Position numbers and translations under genes: made by a program. Shown here piece by piece: positions 16,901-35,800 of a DNA stretch of 64,000 bases. How positions within the stretch are numbered: the stretch's first letter is position 1; each line of letters opens with the position of its first letter. The DNA comes from Streptomyces sp. GS7 (GTDB lineage: Bacteria; Actinomycetota; Actinomycetes; Streptomycetales; Streptomycetaceae). Location of the stretch: positions 496,001 through 560,000 of the forward strand of contig NZ_CP047146.1 in assembly GCF_009834125.1 (NCBI RefSeq), in the 5' to 3' direction. Below the pieces are notes generated by a model. The model was not told where the DNA came from. It saw only the letters and a program-made list of their open reading frames with translations, and ran no database searches.

Positions 16901-17272
16901 GTGCCTACGATCCAGCAGCTGGTCCGCAAGGGCCGGCAGGACAAGGTCGAGAAGAACAAGACGCCCGCACTTGAGGGTTCCCCCCAGCGCCGCGGCGTCT
17001 GCACGCGTGTGTTCACGACCACCCCGAAGAAGCCGAACTCGGCCCTGCGTAAGGTCGCGCGTGTGCGTCTGACCAGCGGGATCGAGGTCACCGCTTACAT
17101 TCCGGGTGAGGGCCACAACCTGCAGGAGCACTCGATCGTGCTCGTGCGCGGTGGCCGTGTGAAGGACCTGCCGGGTGTTCGGTACAAGATCATCCGCGGC
17201 TCCCTCGACACGCAGGGCGTCAAGAACCGCAAGCAGGCTCGCAGCCGCTACGGCGCCAAGAAGGAGAAGTAA
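16901..17272 (+). CDS. rpsL: 30S ribosomal protein S12
   Basis: 123-residue S12 of the decoding centre. GTG start at 16901 after CGGAGAAACG. The streptomycin loops [18 protein letters not shown] and [10 protein letters not shown]...[10 protein letters not shown] carry the usual Lys and Pro residues, so no resistance change is visible. The stop codon lies 2 bp before rpsG, the first step of the tight rpsL-rpsG-fusA-tuf (str) operon. Confidence 0.97.
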   Translation: MPTIQQLVRKGRQDKVEKNKTPALEGSPQRRGVCTRVFTTTPKKPNSALRKVARVRLTSGIEVTAYIPGEGHNLQEHSIVLVRGGRVKDLPGVRYKIIRGSLDTQGVKNRKQARSRYGAKKEK

Positions 17273-17274
17273 GA

Positions 17275-17745
17275 ATGCCTCGTAAGGGCCCCGCCCCGAA
17301 GCGTCCGGTCATCATCGACCCGGTTTACGGCTCTCCTCTGGTGACCTCCCTCATCAACAAGGTGCTGCTGAACGGCAAGCGCTCCACCGCCGAGCGCATC
17401 GTTTACGGCGCCATGGAGGGTCTGCGCGAGAAGACCGGCAACGACCCGGTCATCACGCTGAAGCGCGCGCTGGAGAACATCAAGCCGACCCTTGAGGTCA
17501 AGTCCCGCCGTGTCGGTGGCGCGACCTACCAGGTCCCGGTCGAGGTCAAGCCCGGCCGCGCCGCCACCCTCTCGCTCCGCTGGCTCGTGGGCTACTCCCG
17601 CGCCCGCCGCGAGAAGACCATGACCGAGCGCCTCATGAACGAACTGCTCGACGCCTCCAACGGCCTCGGCGCTTCGGTCAAGAAGCGTGAGGACACGCAC
17701 AAGATGGCCGAGTCCAACAAGGCCTTCGCGCACTACCGCTGGTAG
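17275..17745 (+). CDS. rpsG: 30S ribosomal protein S7
   Basis: 156-residue S7 that nucleates assembly of the 30S head. It starts [20 protein letters not shown] and has the conserved [19 protein letters not shown] and [11 protein letters not shown] motifs. The ATG is 2 bp after the rpsL stop, and GGAGAAG at the end of rpsL serves as its ribosome-binding site, so the two genes are probably translationally coupled. fusA follows 39 bp later. Confidence 0.97.
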   Translation: MPRKGPAPKRPVIIDPVYGSPLVTSLINKVLLNGKRSTAERIVYGAMEGLREKTGNDPVITLKRALENIKPTLEVKSRRVGGATYQVPVEVKPGRAATLSLRWLVGYSRARREKTMTERLMNELLDASNGLGASVKKREDTHKMAESNKAFAHYRW

Positions 17746-17784
17746 TCGCAACCCCCATCGAGACCGAGAGAAGATTGAGCCACT

Positions 17785-19905
<2,121 letters not shown>

Positions 19906-19944
19906 GGCCGGTCTCGCAAGAGCCGGACGCACCACGCTTTAGGC

Positions 19945-20001
19945 TTGACACCGTCTGATGGGGCAATCTCCCGCGAACCGTGAGAATTGCCCCGTCAGGC
20001 G
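19945..20001 (+). promoter_or_regulatory. fusA-tuf intergenic promoter element and long hairpin
   Basis: TTGACA at 19945-19950 is followed by a long imperfect inverted repeat. CGTCTGATGGGGCAA then TCTC on the left pairs with GAGA, one bulged A, and TTGCCCCGTCAGGCG on the right. Streptomyces tuf1 genes are known to have their own promoter in this gap. The hairpin could be a terminator for readthrough from fusA or part of the tuf leader. I could not find a convincing -10 at the right distance. Confidence 0.4.
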
Positions 20002-20069
20002 GCACCCCAGCAAAGATCACCTGGCGCCGATGAGTAAGGCGTACAGAACCACTCTTCAGGAGGACCCCA

Positions 20070-21263
<1,194 letters not shown>

Positions 21264-21310
21264 CGACGGTCTGATCTTCCTGCCTGCAGAGGCTGGGGTC
21301 GCCTGAGTGC

Positions 21311-21355
21311 GCAGCGGGCCCGCACATCCCTGTGATGTGCGGGCCCGCTGCGTTT
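21311..21355 (+). terminator. str operon/tuf terminator at the cluster border
   Basis: Perfect 18-bp stem (left arm 21311-21328, right arm 21334-21351) with loop CCTGT, followed by GTTTT. It ends the housekeeping block and marks the left edge of the antibiotic cluster. The remaining 130 bp up to the thioesterase gene show nothing I can name. Confidence 0.9.
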
Positions 21356-21480
21356 TCGTGGTTAGGGGGTGCGCCTGCTGTTTGTGTCGGTGGTAGGGGT
21401 GTTCCCGGTCATCGGATCCGAGCACTCTGGCTGGGTGCGCCGGACACGGCGCGTAGCTGCACATGTGTCACCGGATAGGA

Positions 21481-22281
21481 ATGATCGCCTTGATCTCCCG
21501 GACCGAGGATTACGACCTGTGGATGCGGCGGTTCCACCCTGCCCCGGACAGCGCCGTCACTCTGGTGTGCCTTCCGCACGCGGGGAGTTCGGCCAACTCC
21601 TGCTTCCCGCTCTCCGAGGGGCTCTCCCCCTCGGTTGAGGTGCTGGCCGTGCAGTACCCCGGTCGGCAGGACCGCTGCTGGGAGCCGCCCGCCCGCAGTG
21701 TGGCGGAGCTGGCCGCGTCCGTGGCCGAGGTGCTGCGCGGGACCCTCGACCGGCCGGTGGCGCTGTTCGGCCACAGCATGGGGGCCGCGGTCGCCTTCGA
21801 ACTCGCCCGCATCCTGGAGCGGGAGCAGGGGGTCGCCCCGGTCGGCCTGTTCGCCTCGGCGCGCCGCGCCCCTTCCCGGCACCGCTACGACCCGCGTACG
21901 GAGCTGCCCTCCGGCGAGGAGGTCAAGGCGGAGCTGCAGCGGCTCAGCGGCACGGACGCCAGGATCCTGGAGGACCCGGAGCTGCTGCGCATCTTCCTCC
22001 CCGTGATCCGGGCCGACTACGCGGTGGCCGGTTCGTACCGGGGCGATCCCGACGCCCGGGTCGGCTGCCCGGTCACGGTGCTGGTGGGCGACGCCGACCC
22101 GGAGACCACCATCGAGGAGGCCCGCGCCTGGAGCGGCCACACCACGGGCGCGTGCGAGCTGCGGGTCTATCCGGGCGGCCACTTCTACATCGAGCAGCAC
22201 CGGGCCTCGGTGATCAACGTGATCTCCGACGTGCTGCTGCCGGCCTGCGCCGCCCGGGGAGTTCCGTCGGGCAGGCCCTAG
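21481..22281 (+). CDS. type II thioesterase
   Basis: About 266-residue alpha/beta hydrolase of the PKS/NRPS external thioesterase family. It would clear wrong or decarboxylated acyl groups from carrier proteins. Seen: LVCLPHAGSSAN near the start, catalytic Ser in LFGHSMGAA, the Asp region VGDADPET, and catalytic His in PGGHFYIEQH. I used ATG 21481 because GGATAGGA precedes it. ATG 21463 would add six residues without any ribosome-binding site; neither is strong. It is the first cluster gene after tuf. Its TAG stop overlaps the stop of the convergent regulator in the palindrome CTAG (22278-22281). Confidence 0.88.
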   Translation: MIALISRTEDYDLWMRRFHPAPDSAVTLVCLPHAGSSANSCFPLSEGLSPSVEVLAVQYPGRQDRCWEPPARSVAELAASVAEVLRGTLDRPVALFGHSMGAAVAFELARILEREQGVAPVGLFASARRAPSRHRYDPRTELPSGEEVKAELQRLSGTDARILEDPELLRIFLPVIRADYAVAGSYRGDPDARVGCPVTVLVGDADPETTIEEARAWSGHTTGACELRVYPGGHFYIEQHRASVINVISDVLLPACAARGVPSGRP

Positions 22282-25034
22282 GCGATGTCGGCGTCGTCGA
22301 AGGCCAGGTTCGCGGGCAGTTGATGGCGGTGCTTGATGTGGAACTTCCGGTAGACCTTGGTGAGGTGCTGTTCGACGGTGCTGACCGTGATGAACAGCTT
22401 CGCGGCCACCTCCCGGTTGGTGTATCCCTGGGCGGCCAGCGCGGCAACCCGCCGCTCGGCGTCGGTGAGCGTCTCGGCCCGCATCGCGCGTTCGTCGGCG
22501 CGGGGGGCCGGGAGGCCCGGAGGCAGAGCGGGCTGCAGCGTACGCAGCAGCTGCTGTGCACCGCACTCCTGGGCGAGCCGCCAGGCGCGGCGCACCACGT
22601 GCCGGGCCTCGTTGCCCTTCCCCAACTGCTGCTGGGCCTGGCCCAGATCGGCCAGCGTCCAGGCCATGCCGTAGCGGTCGCTGCCGGCCTGGAACATCTC
22701 CAGGGCCCGGCCGAGCAGGGCCTGGCGCTGGGCCGGCGGTCGGGTGGCGGCCAGGATCCGCAGTGCGGCACCGACGGCCCTCGGCTGCCGCGGCTCGGCC
22801 TGGTCCAGCTGCTCGGTGAGCAGTCGGACGGCCCGGTCCGGCTTGTCCAGCCGCAGCCATGCCTCCGCCGCGGCGCTGCGCCAGGGCACCAGTCCGGGGG
22901 AGTCCAGCTGCCACTTCTGGAGCTGCTCGCCGCAGGCGAGGAAGCAGGTCAGCGCCGCCTGGGGCTGCTCGATGGCCAGGTGGTACCGGCCTCGCGCGTA
23001 CTGGTAGTGCAGCCCGAAGCGGGTCCTGAAGGCGGCTTCGGGGAGCGGACGGCTCAGCAGCTCGGCCGCGGCCTCGTATTCGCCCGTGGCGGTGTGCGTT
23101 TCGATCAGGGTGGCCAGCGGCAGCGCGAGGCCGATGCCCCAGCCCTGGGTCGGGATCCGGGACAGGGCGTCTCCCGCCTGCTCCCGGGCCGCGGGCAGGC
23201 TGCCCCGGCGCAGCGAGACCATCGCCTTGGTCGAGAGCAGCAGGGCGTCCCAGGCGGGGGCGAACTGCTTGGCCGACTGGGCGAGCAGCTGGTCGCACCA
23301 GGAGTCCGCGAGGTTCAGCCGGTCGATGTAGATCAGGGCGTGCAGCGCCGAGAGCGGCACCTCAAGGGAGTTGCGGCCGAGGCGTACGTACTGGAGCACG
23401 TGCTCGGCCCTGGCAACGATGTCGTCGGGGTCCCCGCCGGTCAGTGCGTAGTACACGGCGCAGGCCGCGTTCAGCTGTGCCGAGACCGTCTCCGACGTGG
23501 GCAGGCACCGCTCCGGTTCGGCCGGGCCCAGCGCCCCGTGCATCCGGCTCAGCGCGCCGGGGTAGGTGGAGGCCAACCGCAGCCGGGTGGCGAGCAGATG
23601 ACTGGTGAACTGCGGCTCGGGGGCGGACTCCGGCAGCCCTTCGGAGACCTTGACGGCCTCGTCCTCCAGGCCGTTCCAGAGCAGGGCGCGGAGCAGTTGC
23701 AGTCTCATGGTGGGCGGCAGCAGCCCGTCTTGTGCGGACGCGGCCAGCGCCTTGAGCTGCGGCACCGCGGCCTTGGGGTCGAGCCGCCAGGTGATGTGCG
23801 CCGCGGCCGCCTTGAAGGCGAGGGCCTCCGCCTCGTCGCCGGAGCAGCGGCTGGCCAGGTGCAGGCAGTGCGCCGCGAGCGTGCTGCGGTCGTCGGTCAG
23901 GAACTGCTCGGCGGCCGCCCGCAGCAGGGACGCTTCCCAGTCCTCGCCGAGCGGGCCGCACTCCAACAGCTGGGCGGCGACCGCGGTCTGCGGTGCGCCC
24001 TGCTCGTGGAGCAGCCGGGCGGCGCGTCCCCGCAGCGCGGTGAGCGCCTCGGCCGGGATGTCGCCGAGCACGGCGCCGCACAGCGCGGGGTGGCGGAACC
24101 GCCCGCCGCCGTCGAGCAGGCCCGCCTCCTCCAGCGCCTCGACGGCGTGGGCGGTGGCCTGCGGGCCGACCTCGACGAGGTTGCCGAGCAGGCCGGGCGG
24201 GGCGTGCCCGTCCAGCACGGCGAGGCCGCGGGCGACGCGTACGTAGTCGGGGCCGCTGCGGTGCACGCAGGCCAGCGCGGCCTGTTGGAAGCCGTCCGCG
24301 ATGACGAGCCGGGCCCGCCCCGAGGAGAGGTTGCGGCGGTAGGCGGTGTCGTGGACCAGCGCGCGCAACAGCAGCGGATTGCCGCCGCTGACGTCGAGGA
24401 ACTCGTCGGCGAGCCGCTCGGCGGCCTCTTCGCCCAGTTCCCCGGCGACCAGCCGGACGACCCCGTCCCGGCCGAGCGTGCCCAACTGGATCCGGCGGGC
24501 CCGTGGTTGGTACTGGAGTTCGCCCAGCAGCGCGTGGTCCGCGGTGCTGCGCGGGCTCTCGGTGACCACGAGGGCGATGCGCTCGGTCCGGAAGCGGCGG
24601 ATCAGGTAGAGCAGGCACTGCAGGGAAGCGGTGTCGGCGTACTGCATGTCGTCGATGGCCAGGAGCAGCGGTGCCTGGGCGGCCAGTTCCGTGGCCGTGC
24701 GGTGTACGTGCCGCAGGACGCGGGGTGGTACGGACTCGGCGCCGGGCCGGTGGGGGAGTTCGGCGGCCGGGCCGCTCTCCTGCTCCGCCACGGCGGCCAC
24801 ATCGGGGAACAGCTGCTCCAGGAGTGCATACGGAAACCACTGCTCCATGGCGCTGCCGATCGCGGTCAGCACCTGGAACCCCTGCCCGGCCGCGCGCTCG
24901 CACAGTAAATGGAGCAGCTCGGTCTTGCCGGTTGCGGTGCTCCCACGGATGACAGCCAGCGTTCCTGTCCCCGAGACGCACTCCGTGAGCATCCCGGTCA
25001 GCTGGGATATCTCGACGTCGCGGTCCACGATCAC
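22278..25034 (-). CDS. LAL-type LuxR family transcriptional regulator
   Basis: 918-residue large ATP-binding LuxR (LAL) regulator, a usual pathway-specific activator of polyketide clusters. Walker A is GSTATGKT at residues 31-38 and Walker B is LLLAIDDMQYAD. A long TPR-like helical middle follows. The C-terminal LuxR helix-turn-helix covers about residues 845-900 (LTDAERRVAALAAQGYTNRE, then the recognition helix around VSTVEQHLTKVY). Leu43 is encoded by TTA (24906-24908), so translation should need the bldA tRNA and fit late growth. It is transcribed divergently from the PPTase/PKS genes across a 351-bp promoter region and converges on the thioesterase gene. Confidence 0.92.
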   Translation of the reverse strand: MIVDRDVEISQLTGMLTECVSGTGTLAVIRGSTATGKTELLHLLCERAAGQGFQVLTAIGSAMEQWFPYALLEQLFPDVAAVAEQESGPAAELPHRPGAESVPPRVLRHVHRTATELAAQAPLLLAIDDMQYADTASLQCLLYLIRRFRTERIALVVTESPRSTADHALLGELQYQPRARRIQLGTLGRDGVVRLVAGELGEEAAERLADEFLDVSGGNPLLLRALVHDTAYRRNLSSGRARLVIADGFQQAALACVHRSGPDYVRVARGLAVLDGHAPPGLLGNLVEVGPQATAHAVEALEEAGLLDGGGRFRHPALCGAVLGDIPAEALTALRGRAARLLHEQGAPQTAVAAQLLECGPLGEDWEASLLRAAAEQFLTDDRSTLAAHCLHLASRCSGDEAEALAFKAAAAHITWRLDPKAAVPQLKALAASAQDGLLPPTMRLQLLRALLWNGLEDEAVKVSEGLPESAPEPQFTSHLLATRLRLASTYPGALSRMHGALGPAEPERCLPTSETVSAQLNAACAVYYALTGGDPDDIVARAEHVLQYVRLGRNSLEVPLSALHALIYIDRLNLADSWCDQLLAQSAKQFAPAWDALLLSTKAMVSLRRGSLPAAREQAGDALSRIPTQGWGIGLALPLATLIETHTATGEYEAAAELLSRPLPEAAFRTRFGLHYQYARGRYHLAIEQPQAALTCFLACGEQLQKWQLDSPGLVPWRSAAAEAWLRLDKPDRAVRLLTEQLDQAEPRQPRAVGAALRILAATRPPAQRQALLGRALEMFQAGSDRYGMAWTLADLGQAQQQLGKGNEARHVVRRAWRLAQECGAQQLLRTLQPALPPGLPAPRADERAMRAETLTDAERRVAALAAQGYTNREVAAKLFITVSTVEQHLTKVYRKFHIKHRHQLPANLAFDDADIA

Positions 25035-25186
25035 TTGCCAGCCCCCGTTCCCCGTTGCGAGCAGGGCAGGGTGGGCGTCCTCGGTGTCATCCCGCTGAAG
25101 TCCGGGATTCCGGACTGTTCGGGGCTGAAGGACCGTGGTGTGGTCGTACCCGCCTTGCTCGCATGCAACCGTAGCAAGACGGATGG

Positions 25187-25197
25187 TAGGGGACTAG
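25187..25197 (+). promoter_or_regulatory. TAGGGG-type motif in the regulator upstream region
   Basis: TAGGGGACTAG lies about 150 bp upstream of the LAL regulator start. It shares the TAGGGG core with the elements before the PPTase gene and PKS gene 1. It is a single half-site, so support is weak. Confidence 0.3.
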
Positions 25198-25279
25198 TGC
25201 CATTTTCACGGACCCAGGTGCTCCGGATCGGGGTATGCCGATCACAGCCGGACGTCGTGCGCCCGTACACCCCTTAGCG

Positions 25280-25338
25280 CCCCTAGTCCGGTGCGGTGAG
25301 GATAGGGGTTCCTGGCCCGGACCCCCTCTGTTCCAATG
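25280..25338 (+). promoter_or_regulatory. candidate operator/promoter of the PPTase gene
   Basis: CCCCTA (25280-25285) and TAGGGGTTCC (25303-25312) form an inverted repeat with a 17-bp gap. CCCTCTG and a nearby AATG follow 21 bp after the start of TAGGGG. The same layout recurs upstream of PKS gene 1 (26224-26280). A CCCCTTA copy sits at 25270-25276. The shared spacing suggests one activator, most simply the adjacent LAL regulator, bound upstream of the promoter. Confidence 0.45.
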
Positions 25339-25385
25339 GCGCTGGAGATCGGGACGCGCGGCGGGAACGGGGGACGGGTGGGTCG

Positions 25386-26240
25386 ATGAACGTCCTTGCC
25401 ACCCCCCAAGTCGCCTGGTCCATAAGGTCAGTTGACGCTTTCTCAGAATATGCCGTAGGCGCGGAGAGCGTGCATCTTTGGGCGGTGCGGCTGCATTCCT
25501 GGGAGGACGATCCCGGGGATCTCCGCGCGGTGCTCTCGCCGGAGGAGAGGGCCAGGGCGGACTCCTTCGTCTTTCCCCGGCACCGTCGCCAGTACGTCAT
25601 CAGCCACGCCTTCGTACGGCAGGTGCTGTCCTGGTACGTACCGGTCCGTCCGCGGGACCTGCGCTTCGGCACCGGCCCGCACGGAAAGCCGCGCCTGGAC
25701 CGGCCGGCGGGCGCGCCGGGCCTGGAGTTCAACCTCTCCCACTGCGCGGAGCTGGCCCTGGTCGGCATCGCGCGCGAGGCGATCGGCGTCGACGTCGAGG
25801 CGGTGCGGCACGGCCACGACGCCACCGGTGTCGCGCACTACTTCCACCCCGCGGAGCGCCGGGTGCTGGACGGCCTTCCCGCGGACCGGCGCAGCGGCGC
25901 CTTCCACCGCGGCTGGACGCGCAAGGAAGCGGTGGTCAAGGCCATCGGTGCCGGGCTGACCATCCCCCTGGACGCCTTCGAGGTGGAGCTGGACACCGAC
26001 GCGCCGACCGTGCCGCGGGCGCGCGGCCCGGCCTTCCCGACGGGGCGCAGCTGGCATCTCACGCACCTGGAGCCGCTGCCCGGCTACGTCGGGGCGGTCG
26101 CCGTGCCCTTTCGCCCCGCCACGATCGCGGCGGCCCTGGTGACCGGGCCCGTGCTGCCGCCCACCCGGGCTCCGGGGGCTGGAATTCCCGCAGTTCAGGA
26201 CGGGTGGGCGAGCCCCTATGAGTCCCCTACCGGCAGGTGA
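25386..26240 (+). CDS. Sfp-type 4'-phosphopantetheinyl transferase
   Basis: 284-residue enzyme that moves the phosphopantetheine arm from CoA onto the Ser of carrier proteins, activating the ACP and PCP domains encoded downstream. The Sfp signatures are FNLSHCAELALVGIA, IGVDVEAV (Mg2+ Asp and Glu) and WTRKEAVVKAIGAGL. I used ATG 25386, preceded by GGGTGGG; an in-frame ATG at 25296 would add 30 residues that overlap the likely promoter. The C-terminal 40 residues are Pro/Ala-rich. The kirromycin cluster also carries its own Sfp-type PPTase, which fits the pathway assignment. Confidence 0.92.
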   Translation: MNVLATPQVAWSIRSVDAFSEYAVGAESVHLWAVRLHSWEDDPGDLRAVLSPEERARADSFVFPRHRRQYVISHAFVRQVLSWYVPVRPRDLRFGTGPHGKPRLDRPAGAPGLEFNLSHCAELALVGIAREAIGVDVEAVRHGHDATGVAHYFHPAERRVLDGLPADRRSGAFHRGWTRKEAVVKAIGAGLTIPLDAFEVELDTDAPTVPRARGPAFPTGRSWHLTHLEPLPGYVGAVAVPFRPATIAAALVTGPVLPPTRAPGAGIPAVQDGWASPYESPTGR

Positions 26241-26280
26241 AGTTAGGGGTTCCGGAGATCCGCGGCCCTCTGGTCGAATG
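26224..26280 (+). promoter_or_regulatory. candidate operator/promoter of PKS gene 1
   Basis: CCCCTA (26224-26229) and TAGGGGTTCC (26244-26253) form an inverted repeat with a 14-bp gap. CCCTCTG (26266-26272) and GAATG follow 22 bp after TAGGGG starts, repeating the arrangement before the PPTase gene. It overlaps the last codons of the PPTase gene and lies about 95 bp before the GTG start used here. Confidence 0.45.
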
Positions 26281-26346
26281 CAGCCGCAGAAGGCGGAAAG
26301 CCGCGGTCCGTGCCATATCCGCAGCGTCAGTTCGCAAGGGGGATCG

Positions 26347-32817
<6,471 letters not shown>

Positions 32818-32840
32818 TCGTGGAACCAGGAAGAGACCCT

Positions 32841-35800
32841 GTGGAACCGCACCAGGCCATTCGCTGCCGTCTGACCCTCACCAGTGCCAACCCGCTCGTC
32901 GACGACCACCGGGTGCACGGCGTCCGCACCCTGCCCGGTGTGACGTTCCTCGACATCGTCTACCGGCTCCTCGACGAGCAGGGCTTCGCCCTGGACCGCA
33001 CCGAGCTGCGGAACGTGCTCTTCGTCGAACCGGTCGTCACCACCGACGAGTTCGACCGCGAGATCGAGGTCGAGGTGGAGCCGGGGAGCGCCTGCCACCG
33101 GGTACGGGCCCGCAGCCGCAGGCTGCGGCACGGCCGGCCGTCGGACGACGGGTGGACCGCGCACATGGAGGCCGAGCTGCACCTCGGCAGCCCGTTCCCC
33201 GAGGACGTGCTGCCCGTCGGCGCGGAGCGGGGCGACGCGGCGGGCCGGCAGGAGGACGTGGAGCGGGTGTACGTCCTCGGGCGGGCCGCCGAGATCCACC
33301 ACCGCCCCTTCATGAAGTGCCACGGCACCATCCGGCACCGCGCGGACGGGCTGCTCGCGGAGATCGCGCTGGGGGAGGAGGCGCGGGAGAGCCGCGCGGA
33401 CTTCCTGCTCCACCCGGCACTGCTCGACGCCTCGACGATGCAGAGCTACGCCCTGGCCTTCTCCGGCGAGGAGAGCGAACCCCGGCCGCTGATCCCCTTC
33501 CACATCGCCGCGTTCCGGGCCTCCGGCCCGCTCGGCGACGCGTGCCGGGTGCGCCTGCGCGCGCACGAGGGCGTGGCCGACGACGTCCTGCACGTCGACA
33601 TCGACCTGTACGGCGCCCACGGCCGGCTGGTCGCCCGTTTCGAGAGGCTCGCCCTGAAGCGGATCAGGTCCCGTGAGCTGATCACGCGGCTCACCCGGAC
33701 CGACGCGCCGCAGCAGCCGGTCCCCGCCCCGGCGGCCGTCCGCGACCTGCCCCGCAACGCCGCCGCGGAGCGCCCCGCGCGGGAGCGGGATGCGGCGGAT
33801 GCGGCGGGCCACCTGGAGCGGACCCGCCAGGAGGTCGTCCGGGCCGTGCACGCCCTGCTGCAGGACGACACCGCACCCGTCGACTCCGACCGCGGCTTCT
33901 ACGACCTGGGCCTGGACTCGACGCAACTGCTCAGCCTGGTGAGGGCGTTGGAGGAGCGCTGGGCGATCGCGCTCTACCCCACGCTGCTCTTCGAGTACAA
34001 CACGGTCGACAGCGTCGCGGCCTACCTGGCCGACCGGATTCCGGTGGACGCCGCACCCGGGCCCGAGACGGCGGCGGAGCCGGAGCCGGAGCCGGCGGCG
34101 GCGGAGGGCGCCGCGGCCGGGACGCTCTGCCTCACGGGCACCTGGGTCCCGGACGACGGCACGCTTCCCGCGGAGGGGCGGCCGCTGCGCACGGTCCTCC
34201 TCGTCGCCGGTGACACGTCCCTCGCCGCGCGCCTGCGCGAGGCCGCCCGGCAGCTGCCCGGCACGCCGGAGGTGCTGACGGCGGCCCCCGGCGGGTACGA
34301 GGACTACCGGCGGCTCCTCGACGGGCCGGCCGGCGGCGACCGGTTCCCGGACGCCGTCGTGCACCTGGGTCCCGAGTCCGCGCCCGGCGCCGCGGCCGAC
34401 CTGCCGGACGCCGTCGAGCGGGCCTGCGCGTCGCTGCTCGCGCTGAGCCGGGCGGTGCTGGAATGCGACCGGCACACCGAGCTGCCGCTGCTGCATGTGG
34501 CCGCCGCCGACGGAGAGTTGGCGGCGACCGTGCCCGGCGCGCTCGCCGGGCTGGCCAAGACCGTCCGGATCGAGCAGCCGCGGCTGCGCCTCACGGTGGT
34601 GGAGCTGGGCGGGCCCGGCGGACCGGACGCCGCGCCCCTGGGCGACCTCCTACGGCGCGAGCTGGGCGCGGGCGCCGAGGCGTGGGTGCGCTACGAGGGT
34701 GCGCGGCGCCAGGTACGCCGGTACCGCGAGCTGTCGCTGACGACGGACGCGGCGCAGCCGCTGCCGCTGCGGGACCGCGGCGTCTACCTCGTCAGCGGCG
34801 GCAACGGCGGGCTCGGCCGCCTCTTCGCCGACTGGCTGGCCCGGACCGTACGGGCCCGCCTCGTGCTCTTCGGACGCTCCGAGCCGGACGCCGCCGCCCG
34901 GGCCGAACTGCGCGCGCTGGAACGGTACGGGGCCCAGGTGCACTATGTGCGCGCCGACGCCGCGGAGGCGGCGGACGTGGCACGGGTGGTGCGCGAGGCC
35001 CGCGCCCGCCACGGGGAGATCCACGGCGTCGTGCACGCCGCGGGCGTGCTGCGGGACGCGCTCGTACGGGGCAAGGCGGAGGAGGACATCCGCCGGGTGC
35101 TGGCCCCCAAGGTGCGGGGCGCGGTCCTGCTCGACGAGGCGACGAGCGGTGAACCGCTCGACTTCTTCGCGCTGTTCTCGTCGGTGACCGGCGCCGTCGG
35201 CAACGCGGGCCAGTCCGACTACGCCGTCGCCAACGCCTTCCTGAACGCCTTCGCGCGCCAGCGGCAGACCGCCCGGCGGCCCGGCCGCAGCCTGGCGTTC
35301 GGCTGGCCGCTGTGGGGCGACGGCGGTATGCGCGCCGACGAGGCGACCGAGGCGTACTTCCGCAGGCACGGGCAGGTCCCGCTGCGCGCCGACGCCGGCG
35401 TCGAGGTCTTCCGCGCGGGGCTGCACCGCGCCGAGGCCGAGCTGGTCCTCTTCCACGGCGACCGGGCGGGCATCCTGCGGTCCCTCGACGCGGCGGTGCC
35501 CGGCGCCCCGTTCGACCTGCGGACGGTGGCGGCCCCCGGCGCGGAGGTGACCGAGCGTGCGCCGGAGGGGGACGGGTCCGTGAGCGGGGCCAGGGACATC
35601 GCGATCGTCGGTCTGGCGGGCCGCTACCCGATGTCCGCGGACCTGGACGAGCTGTGGCGGAACCTCGCCGCGGGCCGCGACTGCGTCTCGGAGATCCCCG
35701 AAGAGCGCTGGTCGCAGCGGGACTTCTTCCACCCCGAACGGAACACGCCGGGCCGCTCCTCCAGTAAGTGGGGCGGCTTCCTGGCCGACGCCGACCGTTT

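Noticed and set aside
21760..21800. GHSMG motif as a possible malonyltransferase (AT)
   Set aside because: The surrounding protein is an alpha/beta hydrolase thioesterase with the Asp and His of that family. No AT fold is seen in the window.
26218..26346. Earlier ATG start for PKS gene 1
   Set aside because: It lacks a ribosome-binding site, overlaps the PPTase gene and covers the putative promoter; GTG 26347 has AAGGGGG upstream.
21264..26346. Insertion sequence or integrase remnants at the cluster border
   Set aside because: I found no transposase, terminal repeats or tRNA attachment-site duplication between tuf and the first PKS gene.
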